A stretch of DNA of 64,000 bases from Kaustia mangrovi (GTDB lineage: Bacteria; Pseudomonadota; Alphaproteobacteria; Rhizobiales; Im1): contig NZ_CP058214.1 of the NCBI RefSeq assembly GCF_015482775.1, positions 4,392,501 to 4,456,500 on the forward strand, given 5' to 3'. Numbering within the stretch: position 1 is the first letter of the stretch; each line of letters begins with the position of its first letter. Position numbers and translations under genes: made by a program. Shown piece by piece: positions 36,418 to 45,110 of this stretch. Below the pieces are notes generated by a model that made no database searches, had not been told where the DNA came from, and worked only from the letters and a program-made list of their open reading frames with translations.

Positions 36418-39400
36418 TTATTCGTTGTCAGGACGAGCTAAGCTGAACACGCTATTCCACATATCATCCCATGCAGAAGGCTCGGTCTTATCGTCGTAGT
36501 ACTCCTGTCCGATAGCCTTGACATCAAGATGCCGTGGCATGCCGAGAAGTTCGCCAGTCTCATGATCTTTGTAAAGATCTACTGTAAGAATACCCGTATC
36601 TTGGTTGTATGACATATAGACGGGCGCGTCTCTGCGAACAGTCGCGTCAGGACTGAAATTCAGGGCGGCACGACCCGCGAAGTCAAGCCAGCCCTCCTTA
36701 TGATTGTCGAACTCGTCAGGCCAAATATCAGCACCGTACTTCGTAATGAAGTCTGTAATTGCTTCGTCGGGAGCATCTGAACCGAACTGGCCGATACCCA
36801 TATCTTCCGCTAACGAACCGCTAGACGTGACGAGCACATTGCCTGCTACAACTGTTGCATTATTCTCAAGGTCGTCCAGCGCGAGGTTCAAGCTTACCTT
36901 CGCGTCCATGTTCGGGTTCTGTAGGTGGTACGCCTCGGCCCGGTTCTGGACGTAGGTCATGGCCCGGCCCTTCTGCCGTTCCATCTGTGCGACCTCGGTG
37001 TCCGGCGTATCAATGCCGAAGACGTACTGCCACCACGGGGTGTCGTCTTTACCGGACAGGATACTGTTTACACCCTTATCTAGCTTCCTCCGCCACACAA
37101 CGTCCTTGGAGAGCCGGTCGTCTGGATCACGAAGCTCATCGTTCATGATCTCATGCGCCTTGCGCAGAGCCTCCCCGCCGGTCATGTTCCCGCTGTCTAG
37201 GATGTATGCCGTCTCAAGAAGACCGCGCACGTAGTCATCCCCGACCGTCTTGGACAGGTAGCCTTTAGTGATCTCAGGTGTGTTCCGCAGGATTTGCCAC
37301 GTATCGTAAGCCTGTAGTGCATCCTCGGTTAGGCTACCGTCTTTCGTAAGGATATTCCCTGTAAGCGATCCTACAAGCTGAGATTGTGTCTGTTCGTCAA
37401 CAACTTGGTGGTTCTGTAGCTCTTTGAACGTATCACGAAGTGCACCGGCAATGGCTTCGCTCTTTTCAACCTCGCCGGACTCCTGCTTTTCACGCCAAGC
37501 GTTCATGTGCTTGGTCTTGATTGCATGAACGCCGTACTGCTTCTTGGAGACGCTATCCTTCTGACCCGCATTGTTGACGGTATCGATAGAGCCGCTAAGT
37601 GTATTCAGCCCATAGCCGCGCGATATTGCAGCATCGACATCGCCCTTAGCCTTCTCGTTAGCACGATGCTTCTTGTAGGCTTTCTCAGCGTCTCTCCGCA
37701 GCGCATCCTGCCTCTGCTGATCGATGCTGTGTATCCTACCGATAAGGTTATTCGTTTCCTTCTCGGTAGCCCCGTACCGGCTGGCAATATCCTTGGCCTG
37801 CTCCGCAGCATCCTCGAACCCAAGATCGCCCGTCTTGATCTGCTGATATAGTCCGCCGATCTCGGTCAGGTAATCGACGTTACCATCTAGGTTGCTATCC
37901 GATCCGGCTATGCGGGCCTTGTTTGCGGCATTACGAGCGAGGCTCTGTGCCTCGTTGTCGTCAAGCTTGCCCTGCTCGACTTTCTGTTCGATCTCAACCC
38001 GGAGTGCATCGATGTCCTCGCCATTACTGGCACGCTCGATAAGGTCTGCTCGCCAAGCCTCGAAAGCGCTGTCATACTGATCAAGCTGCTTCTTCTGGTA
38101 TGCAGCCTCAGCGCGACGAACCTTGTTGATCTCCTTGGGGGAGGCTCCAAGCCGGATCAGGGCGGATACCCCGCCTGCATCTCGAAACAGGGTATCGTCA
38201 CCGGCAGCAAGGTCCGAAGCCATAGCGCTAGAAAGCGCTGTAGCCTTGTCGCTGTCATTCAGGTTGCTAGTGCCGAACACATACTCTTGAAGCTCGTTAG
38301 CCGCCCCGGTTTCCTTGACGCCGGTGACGGATACGCCTTCGTCCTGCGCCACGGTATTCAGGTCATTGACGCCTTCGGGAAGCTCAATCAGCTTCCGGGT
38401 AGACTTCGGCAGTCTCGCCTTGCCTGCGAAGATATGCCCACCGATCTTGGTAACGCCGCCGCCTCGGGCACTCTCGGAACGGAGCCAGTTCGGAAGGCGG
38501 TTAGTCTGTGCCCCGCTACCGACAAGGGCCTCCATCCCACGCGGGCTGTAGTAGTGCGTAGCTCCGCCTGTAGGATCAACATGACGACCGGACATAACCG
38601 CGTCGTAAACCTTACCGGCCTTTTCATACATTGCGGAGCCAGGGCCGTACTTATAGACGAGCCCGTTGCCCCCAGCGCCGGAGTTCCATGCGCTGAACTG
38701 CTTATCCTGTAATGCCACACCGGCGATGCTCTTGGGCCACCTACCGTCTACAGCCCTGTTCCGCAGAACGTGGGCAACCGCAGACATACCGGTAGAACCC
38801 TGATTGGCAGCCTCACCTAGAATAGTGCGGATACCGATATCGCGGTCGCGCTTGGTGCTCTGCATCACAGGGAGGACTGGTTTAGGCGCTAGCTTTAGCG
38901 GGCCGTTCTCGTCCACCACGGATTTAACAGGGCTAGTCTGCGACAGCGAGCGTAGCGTCTCTCCGAACTGGTTGATGCGCTGTTCGCGCTCATACTCGTT
39001 GTTCTTTACGAACTGAGATTTTACCAGTGCAGGCGCATGCTGCTCGAACGCAGCAACAGCAATCTTCTTCGCGTACGGGTCTTCAATTGTGTCAAGGTAT
39101 GCAGCCCGCTTGGACGCGACGTATCCCTGATACTCGTCCGGTGACATTCGGCTATTGGCTGCGTCGATATCCGCAGCCTCCTGCATGTACCACCTGTTCA
39201 CATCATCCTGTACTTTAAGCTGTAGAAAACCCTGATGCGTGAACCTGTTCCCGTTCTTGAGAAGATCGGCCTCTGTCTTACCGGACATGTAGGCCAGCTT
39301 GCCCTCAGCGATCCAGTCGTCCTTTTTATCCTCTACGTAATTCGAGAATGTACTCTGTAGGGTATCGAAGGCCGACGACATCTGAGCGGCTGTCGATCCG

Positions 39401-39531
39401 GCTCCACTCGTACTACCGGGGCGCGGTGCCCTTACGCCAGAAAGCGAGAGGGACCGCTCCGGGGAGACCTCCCGGCCAGACACGGCCAGCGGGTCTTTGA
39501 CGACTTCTCGCCGTCCGTCATTCTGTGCCAT
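36418..39531 (-). CDS. Internal virion protein, gp15-like, with SleB/CwlJ cell-wall hydrolase domain
   Basis: A 1037-residue protein in the T7 gene 15 position. After a helical N-terminal part, residues about 232-335 form a SleB/CwlJ-type hydrolase: IGIRTILGEAANQGSTGMSA with the likely catalytic Glu at 240, VAHVLRNRAVDGRWP, KQFSAWN and GGATHYYSPRGME. The remainder is long coiled-coil-like helix typical of ejected core proteins. In T7 the murein-degrading activity is in gp16; here it sits in the gp15-position protein. The SleB part would open peptidoglycan during infection. Confidence 0.85.
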   Translation of the reverse strand: MAQNDGRREVVKDPLAVSGREVSPERSLSLSGVRAPRPGSTSGAGSTAAQMSSAFDTLQSTFSNYVEDKKDDWIAEGKLAYMSGKTEADLLKNGNRFTHQGFLQLKVQDDVNRWYMQEAADIDAANSRMSPDEYQGYVASKRAAYLDTIEDPYAKKIAVAAFEQHAPALVKSQFVKNNEYEREQRINQFGETLRSLSQTSPVKSVVDENGPLKLAPKPVLPVMQSTKRDRDIGIRTILGEAANQGSTGMSAVAHVLRNRAVDGRWPKSIAGVALQDKQFSAWNSGAGGNGLVYKYGPGSAMYEKAGKVYDAVMSGRHVDPTGGATHYYSPRGMEALVGSGAQTNRLPNWLRSESARGGGVTKIGGHIFAGKARLPKSTRKLIELPEGVNDLNTVAQDEGVSVTGVKETGAANELQEYVFGTSNLNDSDKATALSSAMASDLAAGDDTLFRDAGGVSALIRLGASPKEINKVRRAEAAYQKKQLDQYDSAFEAWRADLIERASNGEDIDALRVEIEQKVEQGKLDDNEAQSLARNAANKARIAGSDSNLDGNVDYLTEIGGLYQQIKTGDLGFEDAAEQAKDIASRYGATEKETNNLIGRIHSIDQQRQDALRRDAEKAYKKHRANEKAKGDVDAAISRGYGLNTLSGSIDTVNNAGQKDSVSKKQYGVHAIKTKHMNAWREKQESGEVEKSEAIAGALRDTFKELQNHQVVDEQTQSQLVGSLTGNILTKDGSLTEDALQAYDTWQILRNTPEITKGYLSKTVGDDYVRGLLETAYILDSGNMTGGEALRKAHEIMNDELRDPDDRLSKDVVWRRKLDKGVNSILSGKDDTPWWQYVFGIDTPDTEVAQMERQKGRAMTYVQNRAEAYHLQNPNMDAKVSLNLALDDLENNATVVAGNVLVTSSGSLAEDMGIGQFGSDAPDEAITDFITKYGADIWPDEFDNHKEGWLDFAGRAALNFSPDATVRRDAPVYMSYNQDTGILTVDLYKDHETGELLGMPRHLDVKAIGQEYYDDKTEPSAWDDMWNSVFSLARPDNE

Positions 39532-39539
39532 GGGTATCC

Positions 39540-40049
39540 TTAAGTTGTATAGTTACTGTAGATATCGAACGCCTCTGCACCGAAGCCGAGCAGGGATGAA
39601 ACCGGGCTGGGCTCCGGGATGATCGAATAGTCGATCTGCTGGGCAGCTTGGAATGCACTCGTCATACGCTGATGGTCGAATGCAGCGAACTGCGCCTCTA
39701 GGTCAGCCTTGCGGCGGGCCTGTGCATGTGCCGCGTTGCTCTCGATCTGGAAGAGCGTCTGGTTTACAGACCGACCCTCCGTCTGAATGGCAGCGGCGGC
39801 AACCTCGGCAGCGGCTTTCGTAACGTACTCGCTGCGCTCGATCTGGAAGCCTTGCTCCGTGCTCCGCTCGATAGCGAGGTTTCTATTCGTAGTGATCGCA
39901 TTCTGGTTTTGGGCATCCGCAAGGCGGACCATGGCATTATTGTACTTCTGCCATGCCCGCTTTGCTTCCGCCTCCTGCTGACCAGCGATGAACGATGCAC
40001 CGTGTTTGAACAGGTTCAGTCCCTGCTCGAAGGCCATATGTGCCCACAT
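39540..40049 (-). CDS. Internal virion protein, gp14-like
   Basis: A 169-residue, Ala/Gln-rich helical protein starting at ATG 40049, one base after the tail tube B stop, with GGAGCGTAGT as ribosome binding site. It has FEQGLNLFKHGASFIAGQQE at the start and ALARRKADLEAQ-like coiled coil. Length and position between gp12-like and gp15-like genes match T7 gp14, the ejected protein thought to sit in the outer membrane. Confidence 0.75.
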   Translation of the reverse strand: MWAHMAFEQGLNLFKHGASFIAGQQEAEAKRAWQKYNNAMVRLADAQNQNAITTNRNLAIERSTEQGFQIERSEYVTKAAAEVAAAAIQTEGRSVNQTLFQIESNAAHAQARRKADLEAQFAAFDHQRMTSAFQAAQQIDYSIIPEPSPVSSLLGFGAEAFDIYSNYTT

Positions 40050-40050
40050 A

Positions 40051-42438
40051 CTACGCTCCGGTGCTAATCCTACGTCCACGCTTGGTGTAGTGTCCGACCC
40101 ACTCGATATCGAGCATCGTCATGGGAAGGTGACTGTTCGTGAAGAACTCTACAGAAGCGTGTTTGACGTTCTGCCTGAATGGCATTTTGAAGATGTCGTC
40201 AGATAGCGGCTGCTCTCCAACAATATTGTTGATGGCTCCGACGATACGACCGTCGAAAGACACTACAGGACCGTCTCCGTACTTTGACACGACCTGTCCA
40301 GAGATGTGCCCGGTATCCGACAGAGACACGAGAAGCGACTTGAGCTTGAGCTTACCTGTCGCAATCACGACGCCATCCTTGTCCTTTACAGCGGGCATGG
40401 TGGGCCTGTATCGAGATGCGAACCTAGTCCCTACCACAACATCACCGCCGAGCATGCTCTTGCTCAGAGTTACTACGTACGTACCTAGTCCGCTATCGTA
40501 ATCAATGCTCTTGATCGGGACGGTAAGTCCGGGGTTAGGGCAATCCGATCCCTGAACGACAACTAGGTCGCTGCCGCTCATATAGTCGTACGGAAGCTGG
40601 AATGCGTCATACATATCGAATACGTCGAAACGATCATCCAGATATATAGGATATCCAACGCCAGTCTCGTCGTGCAAATCAAGAGAAAGGCGTGTAAGAT
40701 AATAAGTATCTCCGTCTTTCTGTACGATGTACACGAACTCATCATCAAAGAAATGGTATACAGCCTCGTTCGGCAGCGTCCAGTGATGCCATGCAGACTG
40801 CACCTTCTCCTTGTCGGCCCAAATGAACTGGTACACATACAATTTGTGTAGATCGCCATCTGAAGTAACAAGCAGCGTCTCATAATTAGATGACGTACTC
40901 ATATGAACAACGTGACCGTCTATGTAGTTCTTGACGTGTGACGTGATCGGTCGGCTGTCGTTGATCTCGGATGCGCCTTCCGCGAAGAACTCACGTATAC
41001 CGGTATACTTGCCAAAGTCCGTAGCAAAGTACACATTAGCGCCCGCTACAACGGGCTGTGCATTCATGTTAGCCTCGAATGAGCTTGTAAGAGAAAGCGC
41101 GGCATTGGCCGGTGTAGCCGCTGTACGACCCGGCATAAGGAACTGACCCTTGCTAGAGAACATGACCAAATCCTTATTGTACTCTACAATATTCTCTATG
41201 GTGCTATTCTCCACCTTCGACTTAATGTCGATAGGATCGGTATCAGCCTGAGCCGATATCGACCCAAAGAAGAAATTTGTCAGTTTATCCGTACGAGAGG
41301 CGATAAAGCTGGACCCGGCCACAAACGCCAGCCGCCCCTGAAACCCGCCCACGTCTCGGATTGTTCTGTCGATGAAGCTGGGGTCCGGGTTAGATGTAGT
41401 GGTCCCGGCCTCCCTCTGCGCCCACTCCTCTTGTCGGAAAGTGAACTCACCGGTGTTCTGGTCGTACACCAGTACATGGGGCATCGTTGTCGGATCGATT
41501 GTCGTGGGCGTATCCGGGGCAACGCATTCCTGCCAGTATCCCGCCTGCCCAAGTAGGTTCAGGTCAGGTGTTTCATTATCCTCTTCGCCCTCTACGACGA
41601 ACTTGAAGAAGACATCCTCATCCGGGTCGGTATGTTCCGCGATCCGCATGATGTACAAGTGCGGGGCCAGTCGAGGAAGGTCCCCGGTTTCTGGTACCGT
41701 ATTAGTACTCACCTTGAGATTGATATTGCCCTGATCGTCCGATCCGGTAAGTGTAAAATCTTCATTAGGGTTGTACACGACAACAACGTCTTCTTTCCGT
41801 AAGACTACGTAGTCCGTGCTGCCCGGATTGAGGCTATCATTAAGCTTGTTCTCTAGCTTGCTGGCAATGTATGTGGTACGCAGATTATCGACTTCACTGG
41901 CCGAGTCACCATTCGGCGTTTGATACGTAGCAATATCAACACCGTCTTTTCGGATGGTGTACTTCCGGCTGTAAGCGCCACCAAGAACCTGAATGATTCC
42001 AATACCCTCGGTTCCAGTACCAAGGTAGTTTTTTGTGTCAGGGAGCATACCTGTGACCACACCTGTATTGACAACATACGTCTCGTCGTCATCCGTGGTT
42101 GTGGTTCTGATATTCCCGTCTACATTCAGGTAATCTTGCGCAGTACCCTCGTAGGTGACGGTCTGCGGCACACCGTTCAGATCGAATACCTCGACTTCGT
42201 TGTCGTGGAAGAACGCAAGGAATTTACGTCCGTCCTGCGTCTCAAAATCCTGCCATCCGCGTACCGCTGTTGATGTCCCGAGCAGGCCCACAAGGTCCGT
42301 AGGGGAGCGCCTTGTGAGGCCAGTGACCGGATCGCTGCTCATGTTCTCTTGCAGCGTCCCTTGTCCCGGAAGCCGGTCACGGGGTGGCTGTTGGGAGATG
42401 CCCTGTAGTAATGACTTTAGGCTGCCATCGACCTTCAC
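40051..42438 (-). CDS. Tail tubular protein B (T7 gp12-like nozzle)
   Basis: A 795-residue protein; T7 gp12 has 794. The N-terminus GSLKSLLQGISQQPPRDRLP followed by ENMSSDPVTGLTRRSPTDLV is the family hallmark. The body is beta-rich (nozzle propeller). It overlaps the tail tubular A gene by four bases and forms the distal tail through which DNA leaves. Confidence 0.92.
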   Translation of the reverse strand: MKVDGSLKSLLQGISQQPPRDRLPGQGTLQENMSSDPVTGLTRRSPTDLVGLLGTSTAVRGWQDFETQDGRKFLAFFHDNEVEVFDLNGVPQTVTYEGTAQDYLNVDGNIRTTTTDDDETYVVNTGVVTGMLPDTKNYLGTGTEGIGIIQVLGGAYSRKYTIRKDGVDIATYQTPNGDSASEVDNLRTTYIASKLENKLNDSLNPGSTDYVVLRKEDVVVVYNPNEDFTLTGSDDQGNINLKVSTNTVPETGDLPRLAPHLYIMRIAEHTDPDEDVFFKFVVEGEEDNETPDLNLLGQAGYWQECVAPDTPTTIDPTTMPHVLVYDQNTGEFTFRQEEWAQREAGTTTSNPDPSFIDRTIRDVGGFQGRLAFVAGSSFIASRTDKLTNFFFGSISAQADTDPIDIKSKVENSTIENIVEYNKDLVMFSSKGQFLMPGRTAATPANAALSLTSSFEANMNAQPVVAGANVYFATDFGKYTGIREFFAEGASEINDSRPITSHVKNYIDGHVVHMSTSSNYETLLVTSDGDLHKLYVYQFIWADKEKVQSAWHHWTLPNEAVYHFFDDEFVYIVQKDGDTYYLTRLSLDLHDETGVGYPIYLDDRFDVFDMYDAFQLPYDYMSGSDLVVVQGSDCPNPGLTVPIKSIDYDSGLGTYVVTLSKSMLGGDVVVGTRFASRYRPTMPAVKDKDGVVIATGKLKLKSLLVSLSDTGHISGQVVSKYGDGPVVSFDGRIVGAINNIVGEQPLSDDIFKMPFRQNVKHASVEFFTNSHLPMTMLDIEWVGHYTKRGRRISTGA

Positions 42439-43055
42439 CTGGCCCTCCCTCCAATGAGGTTCGGGTTCAAGGACGACCCACCCACACCGGCCCGGAGGCG
42501 CCGTGCCTGCGGGCTGTCCAGCGCGTTCACCGCGAGGTACTGCATTTCAGCCGAGTATAGGGACTGCCATGCTCTAGCGGCAGCGCTCTCTAGCTTGTTC
42601 GTCTTGAACTGGTCCCCGTCATCGTCGATATACATCTCGTACGCGCACTTGCGCATTAGATAGTTGCCGGCAAGCGCGGGTAGATCATCGATAGACAGCA
42701 GTGTAACTGTATCAGCGACAATGGAGCATCCAATATCATATGTATGTGCGATAGTATCGTAAACGCGATAACCGCGCTTGACGTATCGCTTCTTCTCCGC
42801 AGGCGACTTGTGTGCGACAGAGCTTATCTTGAAGCCGATGGTCGAGGCAGGTACGACGACCTCTCCACGATTATCTGGAACGAGCGTAAGTGCATGTTCC
42901 CGGTTGAACCACCATCCGCGCCCCTGTAGATCAAGGTTCTCGGTGTCGATAATTCCGTTGGCTGTCTGAACAGACGGATGCGTACTATCCTCGTTGCTGA
43001 CGCCGCCCTCACCGACAACGGAAAGCATATGTCGAATAATATTAAGACGGTTCAC
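42435..43055 (-). CDS. Tail tubular protein A (T7 gp11-like gatekeeper)
   Basis: A 206-residue protein of the expected size. Typical features: LNIIRHMLSVVGEGGVSNED at the start, GRGWWFNREHALTLVPDNRG, and QTANGIIDTENLDLQ. It joins the portal to the nozzle. Placed 20 bp after the capsid-end terminator and overlapping tail tube B (ATGA). Confidence 0.9.
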   Translation of the reverse strand: MNRLNIIRHMLSVVGEGGVSNEDSTHPSVQTANGIIDTENLDLQGRGWWFNREHALTLVPDNRGEVVVPASTIGFKISSVAHKSPAEKKRYVKRGYRVYDTIAHTYDIGCSIVADTVTLLSIDDLPALAGNYLMRKCAYEMYIDDDGDQFKTNKLESAAARAWQSLYSAEMQYLAVNALDSPQARRLRAGVGGSSLNPNLIGGRAR

Positions 43056-43075
43056 CGTAATATCTCCAAGTATGC

Positions 43076-43107
43076 AAAAAGCCCGCCCTCGTAATTGAGA
43101 GCGGGCT
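43076..43107 (-). terminator. Terminator after the capsid gene (T7 T-phi analogue)
   Basis: Minus strand AGCCCGC...GCGGGCT followed by TTTTT (43076-43080); stem arms 43101-43107 and 43080-43086. It sits between capsid and tail tube A, exactly where T7 has its only strong late terminator between genes 10 and 11, giving excess capsid mRNA. Confidence 0.88.
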
Positions 43108-43136
43108 GTATTCAGCGTTCGCTGGGTAGTCCGATG

Positions 43137-44120
43137 TTACGGTGCCCTGTACTTAAACACAGCGCCGCACACGTCAGGACGGTTCACCGTCACGCCGAAG
43201 GCGAGGAAGCTGTCAATGAACCACTGCTTCTCTTCGCGGTTGAACCAGATATCGCTAGTGAGCGGGATGGTCTCACCGGCCATCAGCGACTTCGGATGCA
43301 GGATGACCGCAACAGCGCCCGCCTGATCGGCGGTAACGTCATATGCATTGCTGTTCTGCGCGTTCGACAGGTAGTGGCCCGTGATCGCATTGCGCGGGAT
43401 ACGCGCCGTCTTGACGATACGAGCGCCCTTGATCGACCAGATGATACCCTTCGCGAAGTCACCATTGCCGTTGGAATACTCCGAACGGATCAGCTTGTCG
43501 TTCTCAAGGAGAATGTCGAACTCGGTCGGACGGACGAAGACAACCAGTTCCTCGACCGGGATCTCATCCTCTTCCATATCGACAATAATGTCCGCAATAC
43601 CACGGTACAGCTTGTCGGGATCGCTCTCGTCGCCAGCGGCGGCAAGGATGACGTTCTTGCCGGGGCCGATGGACTGCTTAGAGGGCGTGCCTGCGCCGAG
43701 CACCGGGGCAGGGGCCTCGGAGCCCTTGATGCCCATGATGATGAACGACTGATCGAAGAAGTACCCGATCTCCTTGCCGTGATCCTGAGCGAGCTCCATG
43801 CGCGCATCGAAGTGCGTCTGTAGCTCATTCAGCATGGACCGGTTATCGCGGGCAAGGACGACCGTATCGACGGTCAGCGAGACCTTACCGAACGGGGTGT
43901 TCTCAGCCTCGGGACGGACACCCGGCGTAAGGGCCTTGAGAGTCGTGCGGCCAACACGGTTATTCGTAATGGTATCCGTACCACGGACGGGACGGATGCG
44001 AGCGTACTGGCGCATGATCGAGGTCTTCTTAAACTGGCTCTCGACCTCTCCACCGTACTGCTCAAGCAGAAGTTCCGGCCCGACCTCAGAAAGGTGCGAG
44101 CTATCGGTAGGAAGTGACAT
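43137..44120 (-). CDS. Major capsid protein (T7 gp10-like)
   Basis: A 327-residue HK97-fold capsid protein (T7 gp10A has 345). It starts MSLPTDSSHLSEVGPELLLE and shows VESQFKKTSIMRQYARIRPVRG, TDTITNNRVGRTTLKALTPG and a C-terminal FGVTVNRPDVCGAVFKYRAP typical of the family. It lies between scaffold and tail tube A with a dedicated promoter-like element upstream and a strong terminator downstream. Confidence 0.93.
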   Translation of the reverse strand: MSLPTDSSHLSEVGPELLLEQYGGEVESQFKKTSIMRQYARIRPVRGTDTITNNRVGRTTLKALTPGVRPEAENTPFGKVSLTVDTVVLARDNRSMLNELQTHFDARMELAQDHGKEIGYFFDQSFIIMGIKGSEAPAPVLGAGTPSKQSIGPGKNVILAAAGDESDPDKLYRGIADIIVDMEEDEIPVEELVVFVRPTEFDILLENDKLIRSEYSNGNGDFAKGIIWSIKGARIVKTARIPRNAITGHYLSNAQNSNAYDVTADQAGAVAVILHPKSLMAGETIPLTSDIWFNREEKQWFIDSFLAFGVTVNRPDVCGAVFKYRAP

Positions 44121-44157
44121 TAATACTCCTGTTAGAAATGTATGGGCTGAGCCCGCT

Positions 44158-44177
44158 ATTATCCTAATAAGCGGGAC
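44158..44177 (-). promoter_or_regulatory. Phage RNA polymerase promoter-like element, copy 3
   Basis: Minus strand GTCCCGCTTATTAGGATAAT, one base from the consensus core (T for C). It lies between scaffold and capsid genes, inside an imperfect inverted repeat (GCTGAGCCCG at 44146-44155 against CGGGACTCAGC at 44180-44190) that could act as the scaffold terminator. Confidence 0.65.
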
Positions 44178-44201
44178 AACGGGACTCAGCTTGTCTAGTA
44201 C

Positions 44202-45107
44202 TTAAATTCCAGCCTTCTTTCCGGCCAGTCTACGCTTGTCAAGCGCATTGATTTCAGCCCGGCTCGCACCACGATCATGAGCCTTCTTAAGCTCATCGAT
44301 GTAGTCCGCTCTGGTCAGCGCCTGTCCTTCGGACGCGCTCAGCGCATCGCCAGTGGTAAGGTCTTGAGACGTACCCAAGCCCTTAGTGCTAGAGTCTGCA
44401 CTGTACATGCGCAGAAGCTCGCGTCCGGCGCTCTCGGCATAGATACCGCCTTTGTCGAGCATTTCGCGGACCTGATCCAGACGGTGCTTGAATGCGGGAT
44501 CGGACCTCTCTTTGCCCTGAGCCCAAGTGCGAACTGTATTCCAGTTTTGTTCGCCGCCCATGACTTCGTAGACAGCCTTAACCGTGGCCTCGTTCTGCAC
44601 TCTCTGGTTATTGGAGTACGTAGTCACGCCGGTCATAACCAGAGTGGCCGCATCCTTGCCGACCTTTGCCTCAAGGGCAGCTACGTCCACGTCCGAGATG
44701 TCTCCGCTCTCAAGGGCCTTGGCGAACATCGCGTTCGCCTCGGTCGGCGTTACACCCTTCTCTTTGAGAAGATTGATAGCGGCCTGCCCAGCCGGGTCAT
44801 CAAGTTCAATGTACTCTTTGACCTCAACCGGTGCGTCATTGTCCGTAGACCTGTCGTCGGACGGCGTATCCCCACCGGTATCCTTGTCGTTCTCACCGGC
44901 GTCCTTGCCAGTGTCTTTACCGGTACCCTTATCGCCGTCCTCGTCCTTGGGCGGGTCCGCCTTCTTCGGAGGCTCGTTGCTTGCGGCGGGCGCATTCGGA
45001 GCGCCGTCGAGGCCCTGCCCATCGGAAAGATGCTCCTTGTCCGCACCCTGCTTCTCAGGGGCGGTTTCCTTATCCTTGCCAGTAGCCTCGGGGGCTTCCT
45101 GCGTCAT
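44202..45107 (-). CDS. Capsid scaffolding protein (T7 gp9-like)
   Basis: A 301-residue protein (T7 gp9 has 307). The N-terminal 110 residues are extremely acidic and low-complexity (KADPPKDEDGDKGTGKDTGK), followed by helical sequence with INLLKEKGVTPTEANAMFAKA and VYEVMGGEQNWNTVRTWAQG, as in T7-like scaffolds. It guides procapsid assembly and is removed before packaging. Confidence 0.9.
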   Translation of the reverse strand: MTQEAPEATGKDKETAPEKQGADKEHLSDGQGLDGAPNAPAASNEPPKKADPPKDEDGDKGTGKDTGKDAGENDKDTGGDTPSDDRSTDNDAPVEVKEYIELDDPAGQAAINLLKEKGVTPTEANAMFAKALESGDISDVDVAALEAKVGKDAATLVMTGVTTYSNNQRVQNEATVKAVYEVMGGEQNWNTVRTWAQGKERSDPAFKHRLDQVREMLDKGGIYAESAGRELLRMYSADSSTKGLGTSQDLTTGDALSASEGQALTRADYIDELKKAHDRGASRAEINALDKRRLAGKKAGI

Positions 45108-45110
45108 ACG

